This document shows, in pieces, positions 1-8,096 of a DNA stretch of 37,343 bases. The DNA comes from an uncultured Bacilli bacterium (GTDB taxonomy: Bacteria > Bacillota_I > Bacilli_A > RF39 > UBA660): positions 1-37,343 of the forward strand of contig CANPXE010000014.1 in assembly GCA_947585665.1 (NCBI GenBank). The letters run 5' to 3'. The notes under the pieces are model-generated. The model saw nothing but the letters and a program-made list of their open reading frames with translations, made no database searches and was not told the DNA's origin. The position numbers were made by a program, and so were the translations under genes. Numbering within the stretch: position 1 is the stretch's first letter; every line of letters begins with the position of its first letter.

Positions 1-22
1 AAAAATATAAATAGAAAGGAAT

Positions 23-66
23 TAATCAATCTATAAAAATTTAACTCATTTCTATGAGATTGATTA
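23..66. repeat. 10-bp perfect inverted repeat upstream of peptide A
   Basis: TAATCAATCT at 23-32 and AGATTGATTA at 57-66 are exact reverse complements separated by 24 bases. The right arm ends 11 bases before the peptide A start and directly follows the alternative ATG at 54. It could form a leader hairpin or be a split operator controlling the peptide pair. No T-tract follows, so a terminator is unlikely. Confidence 0.5.
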
Positions 67-77
67 TACAAGGTAAT

Positions 78-221
78 ATGAAAGAAATAGAAAATAATGA
101 ATTAGAAAATATCCAGGGTGGAGCAATTTCGCCTTGGGTAGCAGTTGGACTAGGGGCTTTGTTTACTTTTCTTGTTGGTGTGTATGACGGCTTGACAAGA
201 CCTCTTGCTTGTAATGATTAG
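78..221 (+). CDS. Double-glycine leader peptide A (putative two-peptide bacteriocin or pheromone subunit)
   Basis: This 47-residue peptide begins with the leader MKEIENNELENIQGG, which fits the ELxxIxGG leader cut and exported by C39-peptidase ABC transporters. The predicted 32-residue core starts AISPWVAVGLGAL, is hydrophobic and Gly-rich, contains a GxxxG motif (G34 to G38), and ends with one Cys (C45). GxxxG motifs are typical of class IIb two-peptide bacteriocins, whose paired helices insert in membranes. An AAGG at 70-73 lies four bases before ATG 78. An in-frame ATG at 54 would add eight residues, but it has no ribosome binding site and lies against a hairpin arm. Peptide B starts seven bases after the stop. 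No transporter or immunity gene is visible here; it may lie to the left. The leader is seen directly; the activity is inferred. Confidence 0.72.
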   Translation: MKEIENNELENIQGGAISPWVAVGLGALFTFLVGVYDGLTRPLACND

Positions 222-228
222 GTGGGTT

Positions 229-393
229 ATGAGTTATATTGAAAAAGACGAGGAACTAATGGACATTCACGGTGGTATTAGTTTGACGAGTGGCATTTTA
301 AATGCTCTTGGAAGTGGTGCTAAAATCATTTTGGAAATAGGAAGAAGTTTGGGTTCAGCTATTAGAAGAAGTTTTTCAGGCGATATTTGTTAA
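229..393 (+). CDS. Double-glycine leader peptide B (putative two-peptide bacteriocin or pheromone subunit)
   Basis: This 54-residue peptide has the leader MSYIEKDEELMDIHGG, again ELxxIxGG, and a 38-residue predicted core that starts ISLTSGILNALGSGAK. The core has a GxxxG motif (core G22 to G26), a second small-residue repeat (A10 to G14), basic residues near the end (an RR pair), and a C-terminal Cys. The start ATG 229 follows AGGTGG at 220-225. An upstream in-frame TTG at 205 lies inside peptide A and is not needed. Peptide A and B are seven bases apart and share one terminator, so they are probably made together. Both cores carry GxxxG and one Cys near the end, which suggests helix pairing or a disulfide between them. 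An autoinducing peptide is the main alternative. Confidence 0.72.
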   Translation: MSYIEKDEELMDIHGGISLTSGILNALGSGAKIILEIGRSLGSAIRRSFSGDIC

Positions 394-416
394 AAGACCA
401 TTTGGTCTTTTTCTTT
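392..416 (+). terminator. Intrinsic terminator of the peptide pair
   Basis: The stem AAAAGACC / GGTCTTTT, with a four-base loop and a T-rich tail, starts at the stop codon of peptide B. It separates the pair from ftsA. Confidence 0.85.
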
Positions 417-433
417 TATTTTATAAATAAAAT

Positions 434-462
434 TTGCAAGTGGAAAAAAATAATAGTATAAT
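434..462 (+). promoter_or_regulatory. ftsA promoter
   Basis: TTGCAA at 434-439 and TATAAT at 457-462 are 17 bases apart, a near-consensus vegetative sigma-70 promoter. It lies 35 bases before the preferred ftsA start. Confidence 0.85.
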
Positions 463-497
463 GTTTTTAGAAAGAATATAAGATGGAGGAGCATATT

Positions 498-1742
498 GTG
501 AGAAAAATATACACAGGAATAGACATTGGTAGTGATAGTATCAAGATTGTTGTGGCAGAAATTAAAAATGATAATTTTTATGTACTGGCTTCGACATCTA
601 AAAAGAGTAATGGTATTAGTCGTGGATTAGTTGTTGATAGTGATGAAGCAAAAAAAGCTTTGAAAAGTGCGATTGATGATATTGAATCACAAATTGGTGT
701 TAGAATTGATAAAGCTATCGTAACGGTTCCTTCAAAAAATCGTAAATTGCGCATTGTCTCTAGTACAATTAAGTTGAAAGGTGAAAATCCTACGGTTACG
801 GGAAGTGAGATTGCTAGAGTTTTAGAAGATGTTGTTATAGGTGCTGTTAGAGATGAAGATGAATTAGTTACGACAACGCCAATCGTTTTCAATGTTGATG
901 ATCGTGAAAATATCATTAATCCTAAAAATATGGAAGGGAAAAAATTAGGAGTTAAAGCTGTTATCGGTGTTGTTCCTAAACAGTATTTATATCCATATTT
1001 GAATCTATTTAGCGATGTAGGAATTGAGGTCATTGATATTGCTTTTGGCAGTATTGGTGATTATGCTCTTGCTTCTAATAAAGCCATTGACAGAGAACTT
1101 GGGGCTATTATTAACATTGGTGAAGAGACGATTAATATATCAATCTTTAATAAAACAATTTTGATTAAGAATGAGATAATCAAATTAGGAAGTAAAAATG
1201 TTGATAAAGATTTGTTATATATGTATGGTGTTGATTTAGAACAAGCTCGTTTCTTAAAAGAAAACTTTGCTTTGAGCATGAGTAAAGAAGCGGATGCTAA
1301 CGATACTATTGAATTAGAGTTAAATAGTGGTGAAATATTAACATTAAATCAAAAAGATGTTACACGCATTGTGGAAGCTCGTATTGTTGAGTTATTAAAA
1401 CTTGCTAAAAAAGAGATAAATAACTTAACAAACCGTAAAATTAGTTATATAATTGTTACAGGTGGTATAACAGGATTGACAGGTTTCAGTACTGTTTTAG
1501 AAAAAGCATTAGGAGTGGAAGCATATGTTTTAAATGCTAATATTATGGGAATTAGAAACAATAAATTTTCTAGTGCTGCAGGAATCATAAAATATTATGA
1601 TAAAAAAATGGATTTAATCGAAAAAAAATATTCGATGTTTAGTAAAGAACAAGTTAATACTATGATGGCCTTTTCTAATGGTAATATGGTCCCACTAGAT
1701 GAAGGAACTAGTACTAATGACAATTACGTAAACAACAATTAA
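498..1742 (+). CDS. ftsA: Cell division protein FtsA
   Basis: FtsA is an actin-like ATPase that normally tethers FtsZ to the membrane. The protein opens with the phosphate-1 motif [12 protein letters not shown] and has the adenosine-loop motif [10 protein letters not shown] near the C-terminus. The start is set at GTG 498 because GGAGG at 485-489 gives eight-base spacing; an ATG at 483 would place that site inside the gene. That gives 414 residues, slightly short for the family. Two things are odd. The phosphate-2 motif reads INIGEETIN, with Asn (about N206) where Asp is usual. The C-terminal tail is Asn/Thr-rich (ending NDNYVNNN) rather than an amphipathic membrane helix. ftsZ follows after 11 bases with its own strong ribosome binding site. 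Identity is firm; altered membrane binding is inference. Confidence 0.95.
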   Translation: MRKIYTGIDIGSDSIKIVVAEIKNDNFYVLASTSKKSNGISRGLVVDSDEAKKALKSAIDDIESQIGVRIDKAIVTVPSKNRKLRIVSSTIKLKGENPTVTGSEIARVLEDVVIGAVRDEDELVTTTPIVFNVDDRENIINPKNMEGKKLGVKAVIGVVPKQYLYPYLNLFSDVGIEVIDIAFGSIGDYALASNKAIDRELGAIINIGEETINISIFNKTILIKNEIIKLGSKNVDKDLLYMYGVDLEQARFLKENFALSMSKEADANDTIELELNSGEILTLNQKDVTRIVEARIVELLKLAKKEINNLTNRKISYIIVTGGITGLTGFSTVLEKALGVEAYVLNANIMGIRNNKFSSAAGIIKYYDKKMDLIEKKYSMFSKEQVNTMMAFSNGNMVPLDEGTSTNDNYVNNN

Positions 1743-1753
1743 GGAGGTTATTT

Positions 1754-2902
1754 ATGTTTGGTGATTTAGCTATGGACCAATTGGCCAAGATTAAGGTCAT
1801 TGGTATTGGTGGTGGCGGTGGTAATGCCGTTAACCGTATGATCGAATCAGGTGTAAAAGGTGTTGATTTTATTGTTGCAAATACTGATGCCCAAGTTTTA
1901 AACACATCTTTAGCTGAGACTAAGATTGCTTTAGGATCAAGTTTGACAGATGGACTTGGAGCAGGAGGACATCCTGATACAGGAAGAGAAGCTGCTGTTG
2001 AGTCTAAGAAGGAAATAGAAGAGGCCTTAAATGGTGCTGATATGGTGTTCATCACTTGTGGAATGGGTGGTGGAACAGGTACTGGTGCTGCTCCCGTTGT
2101 TGCTGAAATAGCTCAACAATTAGGTGCTTTAACCGTTGCCATTGTTACAAAGCCATTCACTTTTGAAGGAAGAAAGAGAATGGAAAATGCCATTGTCGGT
2201 CTAGAAGAATTAAGAAAACATGTTGATACATTAATCGTCATTCCAAATGATAAGTTACGTGAGATAATTGATAAGACAACACCAATGCTTGAAGCATTTA
2301 AAGAAGTTGATAACGTTCTTCGTCGTGGTGTTCAATCAATTTCTGATTTGATTGCGGTAGTTGGACTTGTCAACTTGGATTTTGCCGATGTTAAAGCGGT
2401 TATGAAAGATTCTGGTAATGCTATTATTGGTATTGGTATTGGTATGGGAGAAGAACGTGCTATTGAAGCTGCTAAACAAGCTGTTTCATCACCACTTCTT
2501 GAGACGAGTATCGCTGGTGCAACGGACGCTATTATCAACATTACTGGTGGAATGAATTTAACATTGTTTGAAGCTGAACAAGCATCAGAAGTTGTTCGTG
2601 CTGCTGCTAGTGCTGGAGGAACAGATATCAACATTATCTTTGGTTCAGTCATTAATGAAAACTTGACGGATGAAGTAATTGTTACCGTAATTGCTACTGG
2701 TTTTGATAAGAGTGTTAAGGAAAAGAAAGAGCATCCTGCTATTCAACAACCAGTTAAAAAGGTCGCTCCTACGCCAGTAACAGTTCCACCTGAAAAACCA
2801 GCACCTGTCGTTGAAGAGAAGAACGTGCCAATTGATGATGACGACGATGATGACAGTAGTGCTTACGAACTACCAAAATGGTTGCGTACAAAAAATTATT
2901 AA
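1754..2902 (+). CDS. ftsZ: Cell division GTPase FtsZ
   Basis: FtsZ is the tubulin-like GTPase that forms the division ring. The glycine-rich start ([15 protein letters not shown]), the tubulin signature GGGTGTG at residues 105-111 and the T7 loop NLDFAD at 207-212 supply nucleotide binding and catalysis. A variable Pro-rich linker (about 320-360) leads to an Asp run and the conserved C-terminal peptide [11 protein letters not shown] (372-382), the docking site for FtsA and SepF. The 382-residue length is normal. AAGGAGG at 1741-1747 precedes ATG 1754. It is co-transcribed with ftsA and ended by the hairpin at 2901. Confidence 0.98.
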   Translation: MFGDLAMDQLAKIKVIGIGGGGGNAVNRMIESGVKGVDFIVANTDAQVLNTSLAETKIALGSSLTDGLGAGGHPDTGREAAVESKKEIEEALNGADMVFITCGMGGGTGTGAAPVVAEIAQQLGALTVAIVTKPFTFEGRKRMENAIVGLEELRKHVDTLIVIPNDKLREIIDKTTPMLEAFKEVDNVLRRGVQSISDLIAVVGLVNLDFADVKAVMKDSGNAIIGIGIGMGEERAIEAAKQAVSSPLLETSIAGATDAIINITGGMNLTLFEAEQASEVVRAAASAGGTDINIIFGSVINENLTDEVIVTVIATGFDKSVKEKKEHPAIQQPVKKVAPTPVTVPPEKPAPVVEEKNVPIDDDDDDDSSAYELPKWLRTKNY

Positions 2903-2926
2903 AGTTCATTTTTGAACTTTTTTTTT
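2901..2926 (+). terminator. Terminator after ftsZ
   Basis: The stem AAAGTTCA / TGAACTTT, with a four-base loop and a six-T run, overlaps the ftsZ stop codon. Confidence 0.88.
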
Positions 2927-2934
2927 GACAAATT

Positions 2935-2964
2935 TTAGTATTTATCGATTTATTATGTTATAAT
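2935..2964 (+). promoter_or_regulatory. ftsK promoter with extended -10
   Basis: TGTTATAAT at 2956-2964 is an extended -10 element, with a weak TTAGTA at 2935-2940 as -35. The TTGACA at 2925-2930 is 28 bases from this -10 and is not its partner. Confidence 0.65.
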
Positions 2965-2993
2965 ATTATTGATAATAGCATTGGAGGAAGATT

Positions 2994-5360
2994 ATGGCTA
3001 AGAAGAAAAAAAGAAAACAAGAGGATGATAAAAAATTTCATCTTCCCATTGAATTACAAGGTATTATTTATATCGTCCTAGCCGTTTTAGGTTTTGGTCC
3101 AGGAAAACCTCTTGGTCTAATTGGTAGATTAGTTAGAAGTTTTGCTACTTTTTTATTTGGTACTTGGGACATTGTTTTTATTTTAATTCTATTAATTTTA
3201 GGTGGATATATAATTATAAAAAAAGAATATCCTAATTTCTTTGATAAAAGATTAATTGGTTTATATATCTTTTTTATAGGAATTTTAATCTATTCACATT
3301 TACAATATGTTCGTTTGAATGATGGTGAAACAAGTATTGTTTTTAAAGAGACTTGGAATGATTTAATGGGCATTATTAATGCCATTATGAATAATAATTC
3401 TTTTAGTACTATTGGTGGCGGTATGATTGGGTGTTCTCTTGCTGTACTATTTAAGATTTTATTTGACTATCAAGGAACTTATATCATATCTATTTTAATT
3501 ATTGTTTTAGGTGTTTGCTTATTTACAGGTATTTCTATTTTTGATTATTTGCGTAAAGGTGTAGATAAGGGTAAGAAGATTATTCATAAAGAGAAGAAGG
3601 AACATGTTTCCGAAGTAGAGGATGAAGAAGGGAAAGATGAAGAAGAAGAAAAACCTAAACCAACACCTGTAAAGAAAGAAATCGATTTGGATGCAAGAAC
3701 AATCGTTGGTAGTGTTGATGAATTAACCGAAGCTGTTAATTTACGTGAAGAAGAAATGGATAAAAAACGTGAACTTGAAAAAGAAGAAGAGGAACATCAT
3801 CAACCTGTAGAAAAGAATAATGATGATGTCAGCTTTAGTGAAGTTTATCCTATTTCTGATTATAAATTGCCATCATTAAATATTTTGAAGAATAGTAAAA
3901 ATAGTCGTAGTCCAGCCATGACTGACAATGCTATTAAAGAGACTGAAGACTTATTAGTAAATGTTTTGAGTGATTTTGGAATTGAAGGAGCTGTTGTTGT
4001 AGATCGTCATATTGGTCCTAGTGTTACCCAATATGAATTATCAATTAAAACGGGTACGAAATTGAGCCGTATTTTAAGTATCAATAAAGAGATTTCTCTT
4101 GCTTTGGGAAAGAAAGATGTTCGTATTCAAGCACCAATTCCTGGTCGTAAAACGATTGGTATTGAGGTTGCCAATGACACGATTCAACCAGTTGGCTTTA
4201 GAGAAGTTTTGGAACGCGCTCCATCCAATAAAGCAAATAGTAAATTATTAGCTGTTTTAGGTAAGAACATCATGGGTGAGACGAAGTTTGTTGAAATTGA
4301 TAAAACGCCACACTTATTAGTTGCTGGTGCTACTGGCTCTGGTAAATCTGTATGTATAAACTGTATTATTGCGTCTATTCTCATGCGTACGAAACCTGAT
4401 GAAGTAAAACTTGTGATGGTTGACCCTAAAAAGGTTGAACTTAGTAATTATAATGGGGTACCACACTTACTCATGCCGGTTGTCACTGATCCTAAAAAGG
4501 CTAGTGTTGCTCTTCAAAAAATTGTTCATGAAATGGAACTTCGTTATGATGAATTCGAAGAGAAAAAAGTTAAGAATATTACGATGTACAACGAATGGGT
4601 TGATAAAGAAAATCGTAATCGTGTTGATACTGATCGCATTAAGAGAATGCCATATATCGTTGTCATTGTTGATGAGTTAGCTGACCTTATGTTAGTTGCG
4701 TCAAAAGAAGTTGAAGATTCTATTATGCGTATTACACAAATGGCTCGTGCAGCTGGAATCCATTTGATTGTCGCAACCCAAAGACCATCTACTGACGTCA
4801 TCACTGGTGTTGTTAAAGCTAATATTCCTTCGCGTATTTCCTTTGCTGTTTCTTCAAGTATTGATTCGCGTACCATTCTTGATATGACTGGTGCTGAAAA
4901 ATTACTTGGAAAAGGTGATATGTTATTTTTACCAATGGGTGAAAATGCTCCTGAACGTATTCAAGGTGCTTTTGTATCAGATGAAGATTTGGAATCTATC
5001 ATCAACTGGACTGTTAGTCAACAAAAAGCTCAATACGATGAAAAATTCATGAATCTACAAGCAGCTGCCGAAGAACAAGGAAATGCTGGAGGACATCCAA
5101 AAGACGTTGAAGAAGAATATGATGATCCATTGTACAATGAGATTGTTGATTTTGTTGCGGAAACGCAAAAAGCTAGTGCTTCTTTAATTCAAAGAAGATT
5201 TAAAGTTGGTTATAATCGTGCTGCTAGAATCATTGATTTATTGGAAGAACGCGGTATCATTGGACCACAAAATGGATCTAAACCTCGCGTTGTCCTAATT
5301 GGTAAAGATGGCGCTCCTAATGATATGGAAGAAGAATCACTAGAAGAATATGATGAATAA
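2994..5360 (+). CDS. ftsK: DNA translocase FtsK/SpoIIIE
   Basis: FtsK/SpoIIIE hexamers pump chromosomal DNA through the closing septum. This 788-residue protein has about four hydrophobic membrane segments in residues 20-190, then an acidic and charged linker (about 200-290). The motor follows: Walker A GATGSGKS (445-452) and Walker B VVIVDELADL (D560/E561). A C-terminal winged-helix gamma domain (about 715-780, with SASLIQRRFKVGYNRAARII) reads polarity sequences. ATG 2994 follows a GGAGG site. The gene is monocistronic, with its own promoter and terminator, and sits next to ftsAZ. Whether it acts more like FtsK or SpoIIIE cannot be told from the sequence. Confidence 0.95.
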   Translation: MAKKKKRKQEDDKKFHLPIELQGIIYIVLAVLGFGPGKPLGLIGRLVRSFATFLFGTWDIVFILILLILGGYIIIKKEYPNFFDKRLIGLYIFFIGILIYSHLQYVRLNDGETSIVFKETWNDLMGIINAIMNNNSFSTIGGGMIGCSLAVLFKILFDYQGTYIISILIIVLGVCLFTGISIFDYLRKGVDKGKKIIHKEKKEHVSEVEDEEGKDEEEEKPKPTPVKKEIDLDARTIVGSVDELTEAVNLREEEMDKKRELEKEEEEHHQPVEKNNDDVSFSEVYPISDYKLPSLNILKNSKNSRSPAMTDNAIKETEDLLVNVLSDFGIEGAVVVDRHIGPSVTQYELSIKTGTKLSRILSINKEISLALGKKDVRIQAPIPGRKTIGIEVANDTIQPVGFREVLERAPSNKANSKLLAVLGKNIMGETKFVEIDKTPHLLVAGATGSGKSVCINCIIASILMRTKPDEVKLVMVDPKKVELSNYNGVPHLLMPVVTDPKKASVALQKIVHEMELRYDEFEEKKVKNITMYNEWVDKENRNRVDTDRIKRMPYIVVIVDELADLMLVASKEVEDSIMRITQMARAAGIHLIVATQRPSTDVITGVVKANIPSRISFAVSSSIDSRTILDMTGAEKLLGKGDMLFLPMGENAPERIQGAFVSDEDLESIINWTVSQQKAQYDEKFMNLQAAAEEQGNAGGHPKDVEEEYDDPLYNEIVDFVAETQKASASLIQRRFKVGYNRAARIIDLLEERGIIGPQNGSKPRVVLIGKDGAPNDMEEESLEEYDE

Positions 5361-5384
5361 AGACAAGAAAACTTGTCTTTTTTC
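5359..5384 (+). terminator. Terminator after ftsK
   Basis: AAAGACAAG / CTTGTCTTT around an AAAA loop, followed by TTTT, starts at the ftsK stop codon. Confidence 0.88.
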
Positions 5385-5414
5385 CTTTACTAAAAGGAAA
5401 AATAAAATTTTATA

Positions 5415-5423
5415 TGTTATAAT
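5415..5423 (+). promoter_or_regulatory. Extended -10 promoter of the M16 operon
   Basis: TGTTATAAT lies 58 bases before the first M16 gene. No clear -35 is seen at the usual distance, as expected for an extended -10 promoter. Confidence 0.6.
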
Positions 5424-5480
5424 GAATTTAGTTGTACAAATAAAAAAATAAAAAATATACATAATAAAAATGGTGATGTA

Positions 5481-6746
5481 ATGAAATATATAAGAAAAGA
5501 TTTAGGTAGTTATAATTTACACATGATAAAAACAGATCGTTTTAAAACGATAAATATCAATTTAATATTTCGTAAAAAAGTTAATAAAGAAGAAATAACT
5601 AAACGTAACTTTTTAGCTGATATGTTAACTTATACCAGTAAGAGTTATCCAACGCGAAGAGAGATGGCAACAATTCAACAAGACTTATATGCTTGTGAAT
5701 TAGATTTCAGTTGTTATCGTCTTGGAAATTACTATAATACGGATATTTCTTTATTATGCTTAAATGAAAAATATACGGAAGAAGGAATGTTTCGTAAAAC
5801 CGTTGAATATTTAGCTGATACTATTTTTAATCCTAATGTCACTAATAATAAATTTGATAGTACAACTTTTAATATTATCAAGAATAATACAATTAATCAG
5901 ATTGAAAGTATAAAAGAAGATACCCGTAAATATAGTCTTGTCAAGATGCTAGAAAAGATGGGTGCTAAAGAAAACTATGCTTTACATGGCTTTGGTTATT
6001 TAGAAGACTTAGAAAAAATCGATGAAGAAAATTTATATGCCTTTTATAAAGAATTTATGCGTAGTAGTGGTCTAGATATTTTTGTCATTGGTGATATTGA
6101 TTTTACAGAAACAGAAAAGATTATTAAAGATAACTTTAAATTTGATATCTATCATAAGAAAGATAAAGATTTTGTAATTGAACATCAAAAAATTCGTAGG
6201 ACACCACAAAAGATTTTGGAAGATTATCCTGTTGGTCAAGCTAAATTATCAATAGGGTGCAAGTTAAAAGGTTTAACAGACTTTGAAAGAAACTATGCTT
6301 TAACCATTTATAACATTCTTTTAGGGGGAAGTAGTGAATCAAAATTATTCCAAAACATTCGTGAAAAGAACTCTCTTTGTTACTATGTTAATTCTAGTTC
6401 TAATAAAATCGATAATTTATTATTTATAACTTCAGGTATTACTAAGAGTACTTTTGAAAAGACGATTAAACTAATTAAAAAAGAAATGAAAGAAATGGAA
6501 AAAGGTAATTTTACAGATGAAGAACTTGCTCAAGCAAAGACCCGTTATATGTCCTTACTTGATGAGATGTATGACTATCCAACACAAATTATTTCCTATT
6601 ATTATGCCTCTGAAATATTAAATTCTGACTTGCCAGAAGAACGTAAGAACAATATTAAAAAAGTATCTCGCGATGACATCATTAGTGTTAGTAAGAAGAT
6701 ATATATAGATACTATTTACTTATTAGGAGGTGAAGACGATGAATAA
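5481..6746 (+). CDS. M16-family peptidase-like subunit without HxxEH (YmfF-like)
   Basis: This 421-residue protein has the general fold signals of M16 (insulinase/processing peptidase) proteins, including an LLGGSSESKLFQNIREKNSLCYY segment in the second half that is typical of the C-terminal M16 domain. The N-terminal half has no HxxEH zinc site, so it is probably the non-catalytic partner. Its stop overlaps the start of the active M16 gene by eight bases. Paired inactive/active M16 genes (ymfF-ymfH in Bacillus) are a known arrangement in Firmicutes. The start ATG 5481 has only a weak GGTGAT site. No signal peptide is seen, so the complex is likely cytoplasmic. The substrate is unknown. Confidence 0.85.
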   Translation: MKYIRKDLGSYNLHMIKTDRFKTININLIFRKKVNKEEITKRNFLADMLTYTSKSYPTRREMATIQQDLYACELDFSCYRLGNYYNTDISLLCLNEKYTEEGMFRKTVEYLADTIFNPNVTNNKFDSTTFNIIKNNTINQIESIKEDTRKYSLVKMLEKMGAKENYALHGFGYLEDLEKIDEENLYAFYKEFMRSSGLDIFVIGDIDFTETEKIIKDNFKFDIYHKKDKDFVIEHQKIRRTPQKILEDYPVGQAKLSIGCKLKGLTDFERNYALTIYNILLGGSSESKLFQNIREKNSLCYYVNSSSNKIDNLLFITSGITKSTFEKTIKLIKKEMKEMEKGNFTDEELAQAKTRYMSLLDEMYDYPTQIISYYYASEILNSDLPEERKNNIKKVSRDDIISVSKKIYIDTIYLLGGEDDE

Positions 6747-8028
6747 ATTTTCCCTATCAGGAGTAAATCAAGATGTTTATTTTGAAAAAATGTCTAATGG
6801 TTTAGAAGTTTATGTTTTACCTTTTAAAAATAAGAAAAATTATTTTGCTTGTTATTTTACAAAGTTTGGCTCTTTAATTTTAGAGTTTTATTCTGAAAAG
6901 AAAAAAGAAATGATTAGAGTACCAGAAGGCGTTGCCCATTTCCTAGAACATAAGATGTTTGAACAAGAAGATGGTATTGATCCTTTTGAATTTTATGCTA
7001 GGAGTGGAACTAATTGTAATGCTTCTACAAGTTATAAAGCGACTCGTTATTATTTTTCCGGAACAGATAATTTTGAAGAGAACTTAAATTACTTGTTAAA
7101 TTATGTTAATAGTCCTTATTTTACTGATGAAAATGTCGAAAAAGAAAAGGGGATTATTTGTGAAGAAATCAATATGTTAAAAGATAATCCTGAATGGTTT
7201 GCGGAAGAAGAATTACAAAGAATGCTTTATAAGAAACATCCTTTTCGCATACCTATTGCGGGTAGTTGTGATAGTGTTCGAACGATAACAAAAGAAAATT
7301 TATATGATACTTATGAAGCTTTTTATAATCCTAATAATATGTGTCTATTTGTTGGGGGCGATGTCGCAGTTGAAAAAGTCTTTTCAATTGTTCAAAATAA
7401 TGCCATCTTAAATAGTATTCCTAAAAGAGATATTCCAAAGCTAAAACCAATAAAAGAACAGTTAGCGGTCAATAAAAAGTTTCAAGTAGTGGAGTTAGAT
7501 AGTGTTACAACTGATAAATTAGGGTATGCCATTAAACTGGATGCTAATGTCTTTAAGGAGAAGAATCGTTTTGAATTAAGTCTTTACATTGGAATGATTT
7601 TAAATATTCTTTTTGGTTCAACTTCTATCTTTAAAGATGAAATGTTAGAAAAGGGGATAATGACATCGCTATATTTAGAGCGCATGTATGTCGATGACTT
7701 TTTAATAATTGAATTTTGGGCTGAAACTGAACATCCTGAAGAACTCATAAAAGAAATAAATGACCATTTCCAAAATTACCAAATTGAAGAGATAGAAGTC
7801 GAGCGTTGTAAGAGAGTTTGGGTAGCATCTGAAGTCATGATGACCGATAATGTTGAAGCAACCATTTCTTCCCTTTTAAACGATGTTGTTGAATATGGCG
7901 AAATTCAAACCGAACGCATTAATTTCATCAAAAAGATGAATTATAAAAAGCTTTTAGAGATAAAAGATAAAATAGATTTTTCTAATGATTGTACTTTAAT
8001 ATTAAAAAAGAAGAAGAAAGATGACTAA
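6739..8028 (+). CDS. M16-family zinc metallopeptidase (YmfH-like)
   Basis: This 429-residue peptidase carries the inverted zinc motif HFLEH (H67, E70, H71) and a downstream CEEINM segment (E142/E143) that can give the third ligand. The NASTSYKATRYYFSG segment between them is also typical of M16. The start is placed at ATG 6739, because AGGAGG at 6725-6730 precedes it; the GTG at 6730 lies within that site. It overlaps the end of the inactive partner gene, which points to translational coupling and a heterodimer. There is no export signal. Substrate is not predictable; related pairs degrade or process peptides. Confidence 0.9.
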   Translation: MNKFSLSGVNQDVYFEKMSNGLEVYVLPFKNKKNYFACYFTKFGSLILEFYSEKKKEMIRVPEGVAHFLEHKMFEQEDGIDPFEFYARSGTNCNASTSYKATRYYFSGTDNFEENLNYLLNYVNSPYFTDENVEKEKGIICEEINMLKDNPEWFAEEELQRMLYKKHPFRIPIAGSCDSVRTITKENLYDTYEAFYNPNNMCLFVGGDVAVEKVFSIVQNNAILNSIPKRDIPKLKPIKEQLAVNKKFQVVELDSVTTDKLGYAIKLDANVFKEKNRFELSLYIGMILNILFGSTSIFKDEMLEKGIMTSLYLERMYVDDFLIIEFWAETEHPEELIKEINDHFQNYQIEEIEVERCKRVWVASEVMMTDNVEATISSLLNDVVEYGEIQTERINFIKKMNYKKLLEIKDKIDFSNDCTLILKKKKKDD

Positions 8029-8056
8029 TTTATGTCATTTTTCTTTCTTTTTTTTA
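8013..8056 (+). terminator. Terminator after the M16 pair
   Basis: A 13-bp stem (8013-8025 with 8034-8046, two G-T pairs) is followed by a long T-run. It overlaps the end of the peptidase gene. Confidence 0.82.
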
Positions 8057-8064
8057 TGGTTTAG

Positions 8065-8073
8065 TGTTATAAT
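8065..8073 (+). promoter_or_regulatory. Extended -10 promoter of the HerA-like gene
   Basis: TGTTATAAT lies 24 bases before the start codon at 8097. No convincing -35 is seen. Confidence 0.6.
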
Positions 8074-8096
8074 TTGTATAGAATAGGGTTGATAGT

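Noticed and set aside
54-77. ATG 54 as the start of peptide A
   Set aside because: It would add eight residues ahead of a complete leader, has no ribosome binding site, and abuts the inverted-repeat arm.
578-1033. Minus-strand reading frame of 151 residues inside ftsA
   Set aside because: It lies wholly within the clearly coding ftsA, with no ribosome binding site and composition typical of an antisense shadow.
2925-2930. TTGACA as -35 of ftsK
   Set aside because: It is 28 bases from the TATAAT and partly in the ftsZ terminator T-run; the extended -10 explains the promoter better.
4544-4876. Minus-strand reading frame within ftsK
   Set aside because: It is antisense to the conserved motor domain and lacks start signals.
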